From: a bacterium | GTDB taxonomy: Bacteria > Orphanbacterota > Orphanbacteria > Orphanbacterales > Orphanbacteraceae | Length of the DNA: 64,000 nucleotides | Direction of reading: 5' to 3' | NCBI GenBank assembly: GCA_025782575.1 | Contig: JALGYY010000009.1 | Coordinates: 62,001-126,000, forward strand | Part shown: positions 9,624-19,300 of the stretch, piece by piece | Layout: each line of letters opens with the position of its first letter | Numbering within the stretch: the stretch's first letter is position 1 | Made by a program: the position numbers and the translations under genes | Notes under the pieces: model-generated | Databases searched by the model: none | The model's input: only the letters and a program-made list of their open reading frames with translations | Told to the model about the DNA's origin: nothing

Positions 9624-10892
9624 ATGAGGTTCATATGGCAGACAGCTCTCAAGGATCTCCGCCGCCACCGGAGTGAGCCGTTCGGATTCATCATCTGGCT
9701 CGGAATTCCCCTGGTGATCGGGACGCTCATGGTGCTTGCCAGCGGCGGTCGGGGGGGCGTTCGGCCTCATGCCGAGCTTCTTGTGGTCGACGGGGACAAC
9801 ACACTCTTGAGCGGGGCACTCGTCAGCGCGCTCAGCCAGGATAACTTCGGCGGAGGAATAATTCAGGCCGAGGAAGTTTCGATCGAGGAGGGGCTGGACC
9901 GGATCAACGACGGCGATGGTTCCGCTTTGCTTATCATCCCGCCCGGTTTCACCAGTGCGATTCTGCAGGAAGAGCCGACCACTCTCAATCTCATCAAGAA
10001 TCCGGCACAAAGAATACTGCCCGGGATCATCGAGGAGTCAGTTTCCATTTTCGTCGACCTGACATGGTATGTGCAGCGCCTCTTCGGGGACGAGCTCAGG
10101 GATATCGCCGAGGGACCATCCGAGGGGGGGGGGACGTTCGAAGATCTTTTTGTTGCGGATCTGAGCGTGCGCATCAACCGGATGATGTCTCGAGTAGGGG
10201 ACTATCTCTTTCCCCCGATCATCAAGCTGGATGCCGGTCCGGCGCCGGACGAATCAACTCTGGATGTCGAGGCCGATTCAGAAGATAAGGTTTCCGTGAA
10301 TTTCGGGACACTCTTCGTGCCCGGTCTCCTGATCATGTCGATTCTATTCATGTGTCAGTCAATGAGTGAAGATCTCTGGAAGGAGCGGGACGGCCAGACG
10401 CTCCGACGGGTTACAGCTACTCCCCGCTGGGCCGGATCTTTCCTGCTCGGGAAGATTCTGGCAGCGGCGATCCTGATGTTCATGGTCACTCTTGTTGCGC
10501 TTACGCTCGGCTTCGTCTACTTCCGGTTTCACATCGAGACATTTCCGCTCGCCATCATATGGACCACTTTTTCAGGCGCCGTATTCGTTAGCGGTCTCAT
10601 GGTGATTCAACTCTTCGTGAGTAGTGCACGGGCGGGGAACATCGTCACGATGATCATCATCTTTCCGCTCATGATGGTCGGCGGGAGCTTCTTTCCGTTC
10701 GAGGCGATGCCGGAGGGAATGGCGGCGATCGGCCGCCTCACTCCCAATGGTTGGGCGCTCGAGCAGATGAAAGCGATTCTGTTCGATCGAGTCGAACCGG
10801 CCTCGCTCGCCCGATCGTTCGGGGCACTCCTCATCGTCGGGACCGGCCTCTTCTTTCTGGCCACATCACGGCTTCGCAGAGCGGCATCATGA
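9624..10892 (+). CDS. ABC-2 type permease, subunit 1
   Basis: The 422-residue membrane protein has the ABC-2 layout: one N-terminal membrane segment (PFGFIIWLGIPLVIGTLMVL), a long extracytoplasmic domain of about 200 residues, then five or six C-terminal segments starting near residue 230 (FGTLFVPGLLIMSILFMCQ). The cytoplasmic stretch LWKERDGQTLRRVTATP, between the first two of these, contains the coupling helix typical of the family. The gene begins immediately after the ATPase stop codon and overlaps the next permease by 4 bases (ATGA), so the three form one operon and probably one heterodimeric exporter. Confidence 0.88.
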   Translation: MRFIWQTALKDLRRHRSEPFGFIIWLGIPLVIGTLMVLASGGRGGVRPHAELLVVDGDNTLLSGALVSALSQDNFGGGIIQAEEVSIEEGLDRINDGDGSALLIIPPGFTSAILQEEPTTLNLIKNPAQRILPGIIEESVSIFVDLTWYVQRLFGDELRDIAEGPSEGGGTFEDLFVADLSVRINRMMSRVGDYLFPPIIKLDAGPAPDESTLDVEADSEDKVSVNFGTLFVPGLLIMSILFMCQSMSEDLWKERDGQTLRRVTATPRWAGSFLLGKILAAAILMFMVTLVALTLGFVYFRFHIETFPLAIIWTTFSGAVFVSGLMVIQLFVSSARAGNIVTMIIIFPLMMVGGSFFPFEAMPEGMAAIGRLTPNGWALEQMKAILFDRVEPASLARSFGALLIVGTGLFFLATSRLRRAAS

Positions 10893-12025
10893 AGGACATT
10901 CTTTTCATCGCGAAACGGGATCTCTTCTACATGCTCCGGCAGAGGGAGACTCTGCTGTGGATGTTTGTCATGCCGATCGGATTCTTCTACTTCATCGGAA
11001 ATGTGACGGGCAACTTTTCATCAACCGGGTCGGGAGAGGATCCTATCGCCGTTCGAAGCGGGGAGAACGCCGGATTTCTGTTCGGCGAGCTGATATCTCG
11101 GCTGGAAGAGCGGGACTATGTGGTTGTGCAGCCCGAAACGGAGGAAGGCTTCCAGACCTGGAAACGGCGGCTGACCGTTCCCACCGGTTTTACGGATTCC
11201 GTTCTTGCGGGATCGGAATTGAGTGTGGAGTTCCGGTACGACGAAGAAGACATGACGAACGACTACCATAAGCTCCGCGTGGGACAGGCGGTTTATTCGC
11301 TGCTAGCCGATATTGTGGTGAGTGATCAATCGGGTGCCGGTTCATCGCCGGAGTCATTTGCGGAGCTGAACTCTCAGACTCCGACACTCACGATGAACGT
11401 GATCTCCGCGGGCGAGCGAAAGAAGATTCCGAGTGGATTCGAGCAGGCTATTCCGGGCATCATGGTGATGTTCATCGTGATCGTAATGGGAACGAGCGGC
11501 GCGATTCTGCTTGTGATCGAAAGAAATCAGGGCTTGCTTCGCCGCCTTGCCTACTCGCCGATCAGTCGCGGATCGATCATCACCGGAAAGTGGGGAGCTC
11601 GACTGGCGATCGGAATCGTTCAGATCGTCTTCGCCATGCTGGCCGGAACGGTTCTATTCGGCATGGAGTGGGGTCCCAACCTGCCGATGGTGCTGGTCAT
11701 CATGATCGCATACGGTGCCCTATTCGGCGCGCTCGGACTCCTTCTCGGCAGCATTGCCCGAAATGAAAAGCAGGCGGCAGGCATCGGTGTCCTGTCAGCC
11801 AATGTGCTCGCGGCACTCGGTGGTTGCTGGTGGCCCATCGAAATCGCCCCATCCTGGATGCAGAAGCTGCAGCTCTTTCTCCCCACAGGGTGGGCGATGG
11901 ACGCCATGCACAAACTGGTGAATTTCGGTGCTCCACCAAGCTCCGTGCTCCCCCATCTTGCCGCGATGATCGTCACGTCCCTCATATTGGGATGGCTCGC
12001 TTCGCGTCTGTTTCGCTTTTCCTAG
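10889..12025 (+). CDS. ABC-2 type permease, subunit 2
   Basis: The 378-residue paralogue of the preceding permease has an N-terminal membrane segment (TLLWMFVMPIGFFYFIGNV), an extracytoplasmic domain, and a C-terminal block of five to six membrane segments from about residue 190 (AIPGIMVMFIVIVMG). It includes the cytoplasmic motif ERNQGLLRRLAYSPISRG and the late conserved GCWWPIEIAPSWMQ. The ATG at 10889 overlaps the previous stop; an in-frame codon at 10751 lies inside that gene. The conserved GGxxxP-like loop before the last helix matches ABC-2 exporters of drugs, lipids or polysaccharides. Substrate unknown. Confidence 0.88.
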   Translation: MKDILFIAKRDLFYMLRQRETLLWMFVMPIGFFYFIGNVTGNFSSTGSGEDPIAVRSGENAGFLFGELISRLEERDYVVVQPETEEGFQTWKRRLTVPTGFTDSVLAGSELSVEFRYDEEDMTNDYHKLRVGQAVYSLLADIVVSDQSGAGSSPESFAELNSQTPTLTMNVISAGERKKIPSGFEQAIPGIMVMFIVIVMGTSGAILLVIERNQGLLRRLAYSPISRGSIITGKWGARLAIGIVQIVFAMLAGTVLFGMEWGPNLPMVLVIMIAYGALFGALGLLLGSIARNEKQAAGIGVLSANVLAALGGCWWPIEIAPSWMQKLQLFLPTGWAMDAMHKLVNFGAPPSSVLPHLAAMIVTSLILGWLASRLFRFS

Positions 12026-12053
12026 CGGACACAGCCGACATAGGGGGTTGCTT

Positions 12054-15000
12054 TTGCGCGCGTCATGCCGTGACTTGGCCTCACTCCTTTTCTCTGTCCT
12101 CATTCTATCGGGGTTCTCCGGCGCGGATGAGCTTCTCCCTCTCTCCCCGGTTCTCTCGCTTCCTGATTCCCTTCAGGCTGAACTGATTCGTAGCCTGATC
12201 GATGAGGGGAGCCACGAACGTGCCCACGCTCTCGCCGAGCTTCGATTGGCGGCCGTGGAGGAGGAGACCGGTCCTGCTTCTGTGGAGACCGCCCATGCCC
12301 TCGACCTGTTCGTTTCGGCGAAGCAAGGCCGGGGGGACAAGGCGAGTGACGAAACGATCGACCTCGCCAGGCGATCGCTACGAATCCTGAAAGATCGATT
12401 GGGTAGTCAGAACAGCGATGTGGCGGATGCCCTCCGTTCTCTTGCGGCCATCCACCGGGCCCGGGATGAATACCCGGAAGCGCGGTCACTCCTCGAAGAA
12501 TCGCTCGCAATCATGGAGGAGGCGACCGATTCGGATGATCCTCGCGTAGCGAGCATTCTCTACAGCCTCGGATCTCTCCTCAAGAGATTGAACGATTATG
12601 ACGGGGCGATAGGACCGATAAAACGGGCACTCGCCATTCGGGAAAAGGCGTATGGGCCTGATCATCCCGAGGTCGGCCTCAGCCTGAACCAGCTGGCCAA
12701 CTTCGAAAGCGAAACCGGAGAGTATCAGCATGCTCGCCTGCTTTATGAAAGGGTAGTGGCCATTTTCGAAAAGGAGAAGGGCCCGGACCATCCTCACGTA
12801 GCAGGCATGAATTATAATCTGGCCAATCAGCTCTATCTGCTCGGCGAGTATAGCGAAGCGGAGCCACGGTTCGATCGCGCCCTCGCGATTTTCGAAAAGC
12901 GACTCGGTGCCGATCACCCGAACGTGGCGCTCGTTCTGAACGGCTCGGCCGGGCTGCTTCGAGCTCGCGGGGATTATGTCGGTGCCCGGGGGCGCTATGA
13001 AAGAGCGGTCGGCATATATGAGAAGAGCTATGGCTCGGAGAGTGCGCGCGTAGCCACTTCGCTGGACAATCTCGGCCTCATGGCGGCGGACATGGGGGAT
13101 CAGGAAAGGGCGAAGGAGTATTTCGAACGTTCCCTCGGAATCAAGACCGAGGTTTTCGGACTGCGGCACGAGGAGATCGCGATTACTCTGAATGGTCTCG
13201 CCAGAGTTCATCAGGAATCGGGTGATCTTGAAGGGGCTGTTGAGATCTTTCAGCAGGCGAGGGGGATCAGAGAAGAGATTTTCGGGGATAGCCATCCCCT
13301 GCTGGGCAGCACGCTCATCAATCTCGCCATACTGGCTGAGCTGAAAGGGGATAGGGCGCTCTCGGGTGACTATTATCGTCACGCTCTTCGAATATTCGAA
13401 ATCCTTGGCGAGAATCACCCGAAAGTCCCAGCCTGCCTCGAGGGGCTCGCCCGCTGGGAGAGGGGAGAGCGAGATTTAGATCGAGCGATCGATCTCTATC
13501 GTCGATCACTCCGGATCTGCGAAACCGCCTTCGGGCCGGGGCATCCCCGCGTCGCTATCGTACACGAGGGCCTGGCACAGTGCTATTGGTCTAAAGGGAA
13601 TCGTCGGGCCGCTATCAGTGAGGCTCTACGGGAAGAAGAGATCAGCAGGGAACACCTCCGTCTGACCGCCCGGTTTCTGCCGGAGAGTCAGGCTCTCTCC
13701 TACGCCTCCCATCTTTCGCGCGGGCTTCCCTACTTGTTGACATTCCTGGAAGAGGAACGAACTTCCGAAGAGGCGGGAGTCGTCTGGGATGCGGTCATTC
13801 GGTCACGTGCGCTGGTGTTCGATGAAATGGCGGAACGGCGGCGAACAGTAACGGCCAGCGGTATTCCGGAAGTCAGAAGGCAATCCGCGTCGCTAATGCG
13901 CGCCAGTACACGCCTCGCAAATCTCGTCGTTCGGGGGCCGGGGGGTGAAGGCGTGGATGCCTACCGGGGTCTGCTGGCCGGAGCGCGGGAAGAGAGAGAC
14001 CGGGCCGAGCGGCGACTTGCTGAAACGAGCGAGCCGTTCCGAGATGCCCTCACGATCAACAATGTCGGTTACGATGACGTGCGAAAAGCGCTCCGGCGGA
14101 ATGAAGTGCTCATTTCCTTCGTTCGCGGCGAAGGAGCCGGGACCGGGCGGGACATTCCGGAGGCAAGCTACTTTGCTTTCATTCAGAAGGGCGATCAAAC
14201 GGAGCCGGTCGCATACCGCCTGGGTCCGGTTTCCCTCATTGAATTCGAGACCTCTCTCTGGAGAACGGAAGTGGGGCGGGGAGTGGAAGTTTCGGGATCG
14301 GACGCGTCGGAGCGGGAGCGAGCCTGCCGGATCGCGGGAGAAGAACTTCGCCGGATGGTATGGGATCCCTTCGCCGCCGATCTGGGAGACGCCGATAGAA
14401 TCTACATCGTTCCCGATGGAGCGCTCCTCCGAATCAACTTCGGAGCTCTTCCCACGCCCGAAGGCTATCTGATCGAAGAGACGCCCGTCCTTCATACACT
14501 GTCAAGCGAGCGAGATCTTGTAGGGATCTCGCGATCAGAAAGCAACTCGTCCGGCATGCTCGTTTTCGGCGATCCGGATTATGACGTGCGAATCAAAGAA
14601 GGGTCGGACAGCGATCTCGACAATTCCGGCACCGACGGCATCGAGAATAGTGTCGCTCTGCTTTCGATTCGGAGTGCCCGGACGAAGGGATGTTCTGAAT
14701 ATCGGGAGCTCCGGTTTCCCCCTCTTCCCTCTTCCCGGATTGAAGCGGAGAAGATCGCTTCGCTCTGGAAAGATCGAAGGGATTCCGATGGGGAGAATGC
14801 GCAGATCCAGATGGGCAGGGCCGCCACGGAAGCCCTCTTCAAACAGGAAGCTCCGGGACGGCGGTATCTCCATCTGGCTACGCACGCTTTTTTTCTTGGT
14901 GATGAGTGCGCGGGGAGCGCCATTTCCCCGCTTCTTCTTTCGGGCCTCGTATTTGCCGGTGCGAATGATCGGGAGGACCTTACCCTTGACGCCGAGGACG

Positions 15001-15356
15001 GGCTTCTTACGGCCGAAGAGATCGTGCGGCTCAATCTCGAAGGGGTGGAATGGGCGGTTCTCTCCGGGTGCGAAACAGGTGATGGGGTCGTGCGTGCGGG
15101 AGAGGGTGTTTTCGGTCTTCGGCGCGCGTTTGAGATCGCCGGCGCACAGTCCCTCATCATGAGCCTCTGGCGTGTCGAAGACGAGTGGTGCAACCGCTGG
15201 ATGGACAGGCTCTACACGTTACATCGAAAGGACGGACTGGAATCGGCGGCGGCTGTTCGCAGTGCCGGCCTAGCCATTCTCAATGAGCGGCGTTCACAAG
15301 GCTTGAGCACCCATCCTTTCTATTGGGGGAGCTTTATTTCAGTCGGCCGGAACTGA
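12054..15356 (+). CDS. Secreted TPR-CHAT domain protein (caspase-like protease fold)
   Basis: The 1100-residue protein has three parts. First is a signal-like N-terminus (LASLLFSVLILSGFSGADE). Next are about ten 42-residue tetratricopeptide repeats of the kinesin-light-chain type (roughly residues 100-520, with recurring pattern YERxxAIFEKxxGxDHPxVA). Last is a C-terminal CHAT domain (about 730-1098). The predicted catalytic dyad is present: His944 in HLATHAFF and Cys1006 in SGCETGDG. CHAT domains belong to the caspase/separase clan; no substrate can be inferred. TTG 12054 is favoured because AGGGGG ends six bases upstream; TTG 12048 abuts that site. It follows the ABC-2 operon by about 28 bases and may be co-transcribed with it. 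The signal sequence argues against an intracellular CRISPR-type CHAT effector. Confidence 0.85.
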   Translation: MRASCRDLASLLFSVLILSGFSGADELLPLSPVLSLPDSLQAELIRSLIDEGSHERAHALAELRLAAVEEETGPASVETAHALDLFVSAKQGRGDKASDETIDLARRSLRILKDRLGSQNSDVADALRSLAAIHRARDEYPEARSLLEESLAIMEEATDSDDPRVASILYSLGSLLKRLNDYDGAIGPIKRALAIREKAYGPDHPEVGLSLNQLANFESETGEYQHARLLYERVVAIFEKEKGPDHPHVAGMNYNLANQLYLLGEYSEAEPRFDRALAIFEKRLGADHPNVALVLNGSAGLLRARGDYVGARGRYERAVGIYEKSYGSESARVATSLDNLGLMAADMGDQERAKEYFERSLGIKTEVFGLRHEEIAITLNGLARVHQESGDLEGAVEIFQQARGIREEIFGDSHPLLGSTLINLAILAELKGDRALSGDYYRHALRIFEILGENHPKVPACLEGLARWERGERDLDRAIDLYRRSLRICETAFGPGHPRVAIVHEGLAQCYWSKGNRRAAISEALREEEISREHLRLTARFLPESQALSYASHLSRGLPYLLTFLEEERTSEEAGVVWDAVIRSRALVFDEMAERRRTVTASGIPEVRRQSASLMRASTRLANLVVRGPGGEGVDAYRGLLAGAREERDRAERRLAETSEPFRDALTINNVGYDDVRKALRRNEVLISFVRGEGAGTGRDIPEASYFAFIQKGDQTEPVAYRLGPVSLIEFETSLWRTEVGRGVEVSGSDASERERACRIAGEELRRMVWDPFAADLGDADRIYIVPDGALLRINFGALPTPEGYLIEETPVLHTLSSERDLVGISRSESNSSGMLVFGDPDYDVRIKEGSDSDLDNSGTDGIENSVALLSIRSARTKGCSEYRELRFPPLPSSRIEAEKIASLWKDRRDSDGENAQIQMGRAATEALFKQEAPGRRYLHLATHAFFLGDECAGSAISPLLLSGLVFAGANDREDLTLDAEDGLLTAEEIVRLNLEGVEWAVLSGCETGDGVVRAGEGVFGLRRAFEIAGAQSLIMSLWRVEDEWCNRWMDRLYTLHRKDGLESAAAVRSAGLAILNERRSQGLSTHPFYWGSFISVGRN

Positions 15357-15376
15357 TTCGCCGATCACCGGGCGAT

Positions 15377-17860
15377 TCAGCCGCCGATTCTGGTGAAGGC
15401 CAGGCTGATGAGCATCTTCTGTTCGAGTCCATGGGCTTTCGACGAGCCGGTCGCCGGGCTCGCACTTTCAGTACGCTTGACCGCGCTCACACGGAGACCG
15501 CGGGAAATCTGCTCGAGAAGGGGCCGCACAAAAAAGAGACCACCCATGTTGGCCGGCTCTTCCTGCACCCAGACAACCTCTTTAATCGCCTGGTGACCCC
15601 GGATCGCCTCCCGAAGCGCCTGCTTGGGAAACGGGACGAATTGTTCGATCGTTACGATCGCCGTGTCAAAAGCCTTCCGCTTCTTTCGCTCGGCCCGGAG
15701 TTCATGAGCGATCTTGCCTGAGCAGACCAGAACCCTTTCAGCATTCGTGATCTCCCTGTCCGGAATGACCGTCTGGAATTTTCCGTCCCTTAAGACCTCA
15801 AATGAAGAGCAGGCGGGATCGGCCCGGAGCAGGCTTTTGGGAGTCATCACGACGAGCGGTTTTCGCCACTTCCGGAGGACCTGCCGGCGAAGCAGATGAA
15901 AGTATTGCCCGGCGGTGGAAGGCTGGCAGACCTGTATGTTATCTTCACCCGCCAGCTGCAGAAAACGTTCGTAGCGGGCGCTCGAGTGCTCCGGCCCCTG
16001 CCCTTCATAGCCATGAGGGAGGAGCATGACGAGGCCGGATAGTAGATCCCACTTGTCTTCGCCCGCCGTCACGAATTGATCGATGATGATCTGCGCCCCG
16101 TTGGCGAAGTCACCGAACTGCGCCTCCCAGATGACGAGAGCATCGGGGAAGTCGCGGCTGAAACCATATTCGAATCCGAGCACCGCCGCTTCAGACAGTA
16201 CACTGTTGAAGATATCGAACCGCCCTTGCGTGGAGTGGAGATTGCGGAGCGGCGTGTAGGCATCGCCTGACCGCGTACTGTAGATCGAGGCGTGCCTCTG
16301 ATTGAATGTCCCCCGGACGCTGTCCTGCCCGGTGATCCGCACCGGCACCCCGTCCCAGAGAAGCGTTCCGAACGCGAGCGCTTCCGCCATTCCCCAGTCA
16401 ACCTTGCGCTTCCCCTCTACCATGTCGCTCCGTTGTCCGAGCAGTTTGGCGACTTTGGGGTGGCAACTGAATCCGCGCGGCAGATGGGTGAGCCTGGTGG
16501 CCACTTCCCGGAGTCGCTTATCGGAAACGGCGGTTTCGACGTCCATCGACGGATCGTAATGTCCGCCGTGATAGTGATCCCACCAGGGGGGGAGCGTGCG
16601 GATGACCGGCCGCTTTTCCATCCCCCGCCCTTCGTCGAGTTCTCTCGAATACCGGGCGATGTTCTTCTTGCGAATCATCTCGACCCGCTTTTCCGATGCG
16701 CCGATCTTTCTGGCGTAGCTCTCCCAGAGATTGGGGTGGCTTTTGATTTTCTTGTAGAGCAGGGGCTGTGTGGTTGTCGGGTCATCCAGTTCGCTATGAC
16801 CGAACCGGCGAAATCCGATGATGTCGATCACCACATCGCTTTCGAACGCGTCTCGGAATTCGAGGGCGATCCGGCCGGCTCGAACGACGGATTCCGGATC
16901 CTCACCATTCACATGGATGATGGGAATCGGGAGACGCTTGGCGACGTCGGTGGAAAATCGAGAGGAATGAAGTTCGTGGGGTTCCGCTGTAAAGCCGATC
17001 AGATTATTCACGACTATGTGGATCACACCTCCCACGCGATAGCCCGGGAGTGTGGCCAGGTTGAGAGTCTCCGCCGTAATACCCTGGCCGGCGAAAGCGG
17101 CGTCGCCATGAATATTGATGGCGAAAATCTTATGGCGCCCACCGTCACCCATTCTCTCCTGGCGTGCCCGCACTCGGCCCATGACCACCGGATTGACCGC
17201 CTCGAGATGACTGGGATTAGAGACGAGGTGGACCCGCACCTCTTTGCCGTAACTCGTATGGTGAACGCCGGTGGCGCCCAGATGGTGTTTGACGTCGCCG
17301 CTCCCGAATACGCTGGTGGGATCGACATCCTCGAAACCGGCGATGAGAGAAGCGGTCGGTGTTCCCACGTTGTGGACCATCACGTTCAACCTGCCACGAT
17401 GGCTCATGCCGATGAGCGCCGTCTCGACACCGAGTTCCGCTGCTTCATCGAGAAGAGAATCGATCAGGGGAATCAGGGCGGCCGAGCCGTCCAGCGCGAA
17501 GCGCTTCGTCCCTATGTAGCGAGCGTGGAGAAATTCCTCCAGAAGCTCGACGGATGCCAGTCTTTCGAGCATCTTGTCCTGATCGAGCGCCTGTGGCTTT
17601 CGCTCCATTCTCTCTGCGAGCCAGTTCGACCGATCCGCGAAGGGCGTGTGCATGAACTCGATCCCGATCGTTCCGCAGTATAGGGCGCGGTAGTGCTCCG
17701 CCTCCTCCCCCGAGTGGCAGTCGATCTCGGGATGAGGGGACGCCGGTATCCGTCCCAATGCATCGAGATCCGCCTGCAGATACCCCCACCGGCGGAAAGC
17801 GTCGGCGACCGGCGACTCACCGATTTTCTTCATCTTCACCTGGTTCGTTTTGGATGCCAT
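15377..17860 (-). CDS. sucA: 2-oxoglutarate dehydrogenase E1 component (SucA)
   Basis: E1 decarboxylates 2-oxoglutarate with thiamine pyrophosphate and passes succinyl groups to the E2 lipoyl arm. Visible signatures are FRRWGYLQADLDALGRIP at the N-terminus, the active-site SHRGRLNVM, the TPP motif HGDAAFAGQG...NL, and the C-terminal transketolase region (EAQFGDFANGAQIIIDQF, LLPHGYEGQGPEHSSAR). At 827 residues it is about 100 shorter than the E. coli enzyme because the N-terminal E1-E2 interaction segment is almost absent. No sucB or lpd is adjacent. ATG 17860 is taken as the start; ATG 17875 is possible and neither has a strong ribosome site. The frame stays open far upstream, antisense to pfp, but that part is not protein-like. 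Confidence 0.9.
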   Translation of the reverse strand: MASKTNQVKMKKIGESPVADAFRRWGYLQADLDALGRIPASPHPEIDCHSGEEAEHYRALYCGTIGIEFMHTPFADRSNWLAERMERKPQALDQDKMLERLASVELLEEFLHARYIGTKRFALDGSAALIPLIDSLLDEAAELGVETALIGMSHRGRLNVMVHNVGTPTASLIAGFEDVDPTSVFGSGDVKHHLGATGVHHTSYGKEVRVHLVSNPSHLEAVNPVVMGRVRARQERMGDGGRHKIFAINIHGDAAFAGQGITAETLNLATLPGYRVGGVIHIVVNNLIGFTAEPHELHSSRFSTDVAKRLPIPIIHVNGEDPESVVRAGRIALEFRDAFESDVVIDIIGFRRFGHSELDDPTTTQPLLYKKIKSHPNLWESYARKIGASEKRVEMIRKKNIARYSRELDEGRGMEKRPVIRTLPPWWDHYHGGHYDPSMDVETAVSDKRLREVATRLTHLPRGFSCHPKVAKLLGQRSDMVEGKRKVDWGMAEALAFGTLLWDGVPVRITGQDSVRGTFNQRHASIYSTRSGDAYTPLRNLHSTQGRFDIFNSVLSEAAVLGFEYGFSRDFPDALVIWEAQFGDFANGAQIIIDQFVTAGEDKWDLLSGLVMLLPHGYEGQGPEHSSARYERFLQLAGEDNIQVCQPSTAGQYFHLLRRQVLRKWRKPLVVMTPKSLLRADPACSSFEVLRDGKFQTVIPDREITNAERVLVCSGKIAHELRAERKKRKAFDTAIVTIEQFVPFPKQALREAIRGHQAIKEVVWVQEEPANMGGLFFVRPLLEQISRGLRVSAVKRTESASPATGSSKAHGLEQKMLISLAFTRIGG

Positions 17861-17956
17861 GGGCGATCGCCCCATCGTACCCGCTAGTCCGGCATCCCAC
17901 AAGGAGCGCGGGGTGAGGCGATCGATCGTTCGATCCCGGGGCCAGGACGAATGCAG

Positions 17957-17985
17957 GTGTGAAATAGGGGCCAAACGCTTACAAT
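17957..17985 (+). promoter_or_regulatory. Candidate promoter of pfp
   Basis: TACAAT at 17980-17985 is a good -10 element. GTGTGA at 17957-17962, 17 bases upstream, is a weak -35. It lies in the 156-base gap between the divergent sucA and pfp genes, 31 bases before the pfp ATG, which has its own GAGGAG site. Confidence 0.4.
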
Positions 17986-18016
17986 ACGGGCAACTTAACC
18001 GTCTCGAGGAGTAAAG

Positions 18017-19300
18017 ATGACCCAACCGAAAAAACTCGCCATCCTGGTCGGAGGCGGGCCTGCCCCCGGCATCAACAGCGTGATCGGTGCAGCCACGATC
18101 CGCGCCGCTCTCGAAGGCATCGAAGTCCTCGGCATCCGCGATGGCTTCAGCTGGATCATGCAGGGGGACATCGACCACGTCATTCCCCTGACGATCGAGG
18201 GCGTAAGCAGGATCCATTTTCGCGGAGGATCCTACATCGGTATTGCCCGGGCCAATCCGACGCTCGATCCTGAACATCTGGAAAATACGATCATCTCGCT
18301 CCTCCGGCTCGACGTGTCCCGGCTGATCACGATCGGTGGTGATGACACCGCTTTTTCGGCGATGAAACTGGAGGAGAAAGCAGCGGGGCGGATCCAGGTG
18401 GTTCACGTCCCGAAGACGATCGACAATGATCTCGACCTTCCTCCCGAAGTCGATACCTTTGGCTATCAGACCGCCCGGCATCTGGGTGTAGAAATCGTCA
18501 AGAACCTGATGGTGGATGCACAGACGACTTCCCGCTGGTACTTCATCATTTCCATGGGGCGGAAAGTGGGCCACCTCGCTCTCGGAATCGGAAAAGCGGC
18601 GGGAGCGACTCTTTCGCTCATCCCGGAAGAGTTCGGAGACCAGCCCGGCCGGCTTCGATATGTCGTCGATACGCTTGTCGGCGCCATTGCGAAGCGCCTC
18701 AGCGGCGGCAGGAAGGATGGCGTTGCTGTGATTGCCGAGGGGGTGGTGCTCGGAATCGAACCGAAGGATTTCGAGAAACTGGAAGACGTCGAACGGGACG
18801 CCCATGGCCATGTCAGGATCGCCGAGGTCAACCTGGGGGAGATCCTGAAGATGGCGGTTCAGGAACGGCTCAGGGAGATGGGGATCAAGATCACCATAGT
18901 GGCGAAAAACGTGGGGTACGAACTTCGCTGCGCCGATCCGGTCCCGTTCGATATGGAGTACACGCGCGATCTGGGATATTGCGCGGCCAAGTACCTGCTG
19001 GACGGCGGGAATGGCGCTCTCATCTCCATCCAGGGCGGTCATTTCGTACCGATATCTTTCGCTGATCTTCTGGACCGTAAGACCGGAAGGGCGAAGACTC
19101 GAAAGGTTAATATCAACTCGACACGCTATGCGATTGCCAGGCGTTATATGTTGCGCCTTCGGAGGGATGATTTTGAGGACCCTCACGGACTCGCCAAGAT
19201 CGCATCGTCTACAGGTATGAGCCCGTCTGAGTTTCGGAAGGAATTCGAGTATCTGATCGAGAGTGAACCACCGGCACTCGAGTTGCTGAACGGAGGGTAG
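18017..19300 (+). CDS. pfp: 6-phosphofructokinase, pyrophosphate-dependent type
   Basis: The enzyme phosphorylates fructose 6-phosphate to the 1,6-bisphosphate. The 427 residues start with GGGPAPGINSVIGAA. Two positions decide the phosphoryl donor. The glycine-rich loop reads IGGDDT, with Asp where ATP enzymes have Gly (IGGDGS). The catalytic loop reads PKTIDND, with Lys where ATP enzymes have Gly (PGTIDND). Both are hallmarks of PPi-dependent enzymes, which work reversibly in glycolysis and gluconeogenesis. Substrate residues such as SMGRKVGHLALG are intact. ATG 18017 follows GAGGAG at a good distance. The gene diverges from sucA. Confidence 0.87.
   Translation: MTQPKKLAILVGGGPAPGINSVIGAATIRAALEGIEVLGIRDGFSWIMQGDIDHVIPLTIEGVSRIHFRGGSYIGIARANPTLDPEHLENTIISLLRLDVSRLITIGGDDTAFSAMKLEEKAAGRIQVVHVPKTIDNDLDLPPEVDTFGYQTARHLGVEIVKNLMVDAQTTSRWYFIISMGRKVGHLALGIGKAAGATLSLIPEEFGDQPGRLRYVVDTLVGAIAKRLSGGRKDGVAVIAEGVVLGIEPKDFEKLEDVERDAHGHVRIAEVNLGEILKMAVQERLREMGIKITIVAKNVGYELRCADPVPFDMEYTRDLGYCAAKYLLDGGNGALISIQGGHFVPISFADLLDRKTGRAKTRKVNINSTRYAIARRYMLRLRRDDFEDPHGLAKIASSTGMSPSEFRKEFEYLIESEPPALELLNGG

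Noticed and set aside
12054-15356. TPR-CHAT protein as a CRISPR type III-E partner (Csx29-like)
   Set aside because: No CRISPR array or Cas gene in the window, and the protein has an export signal.
16292-17683. 463-residue plus-strand frame inside sucA
   Set aside because: Antisense to conserved E1 sequence; no ribosome site or domain.
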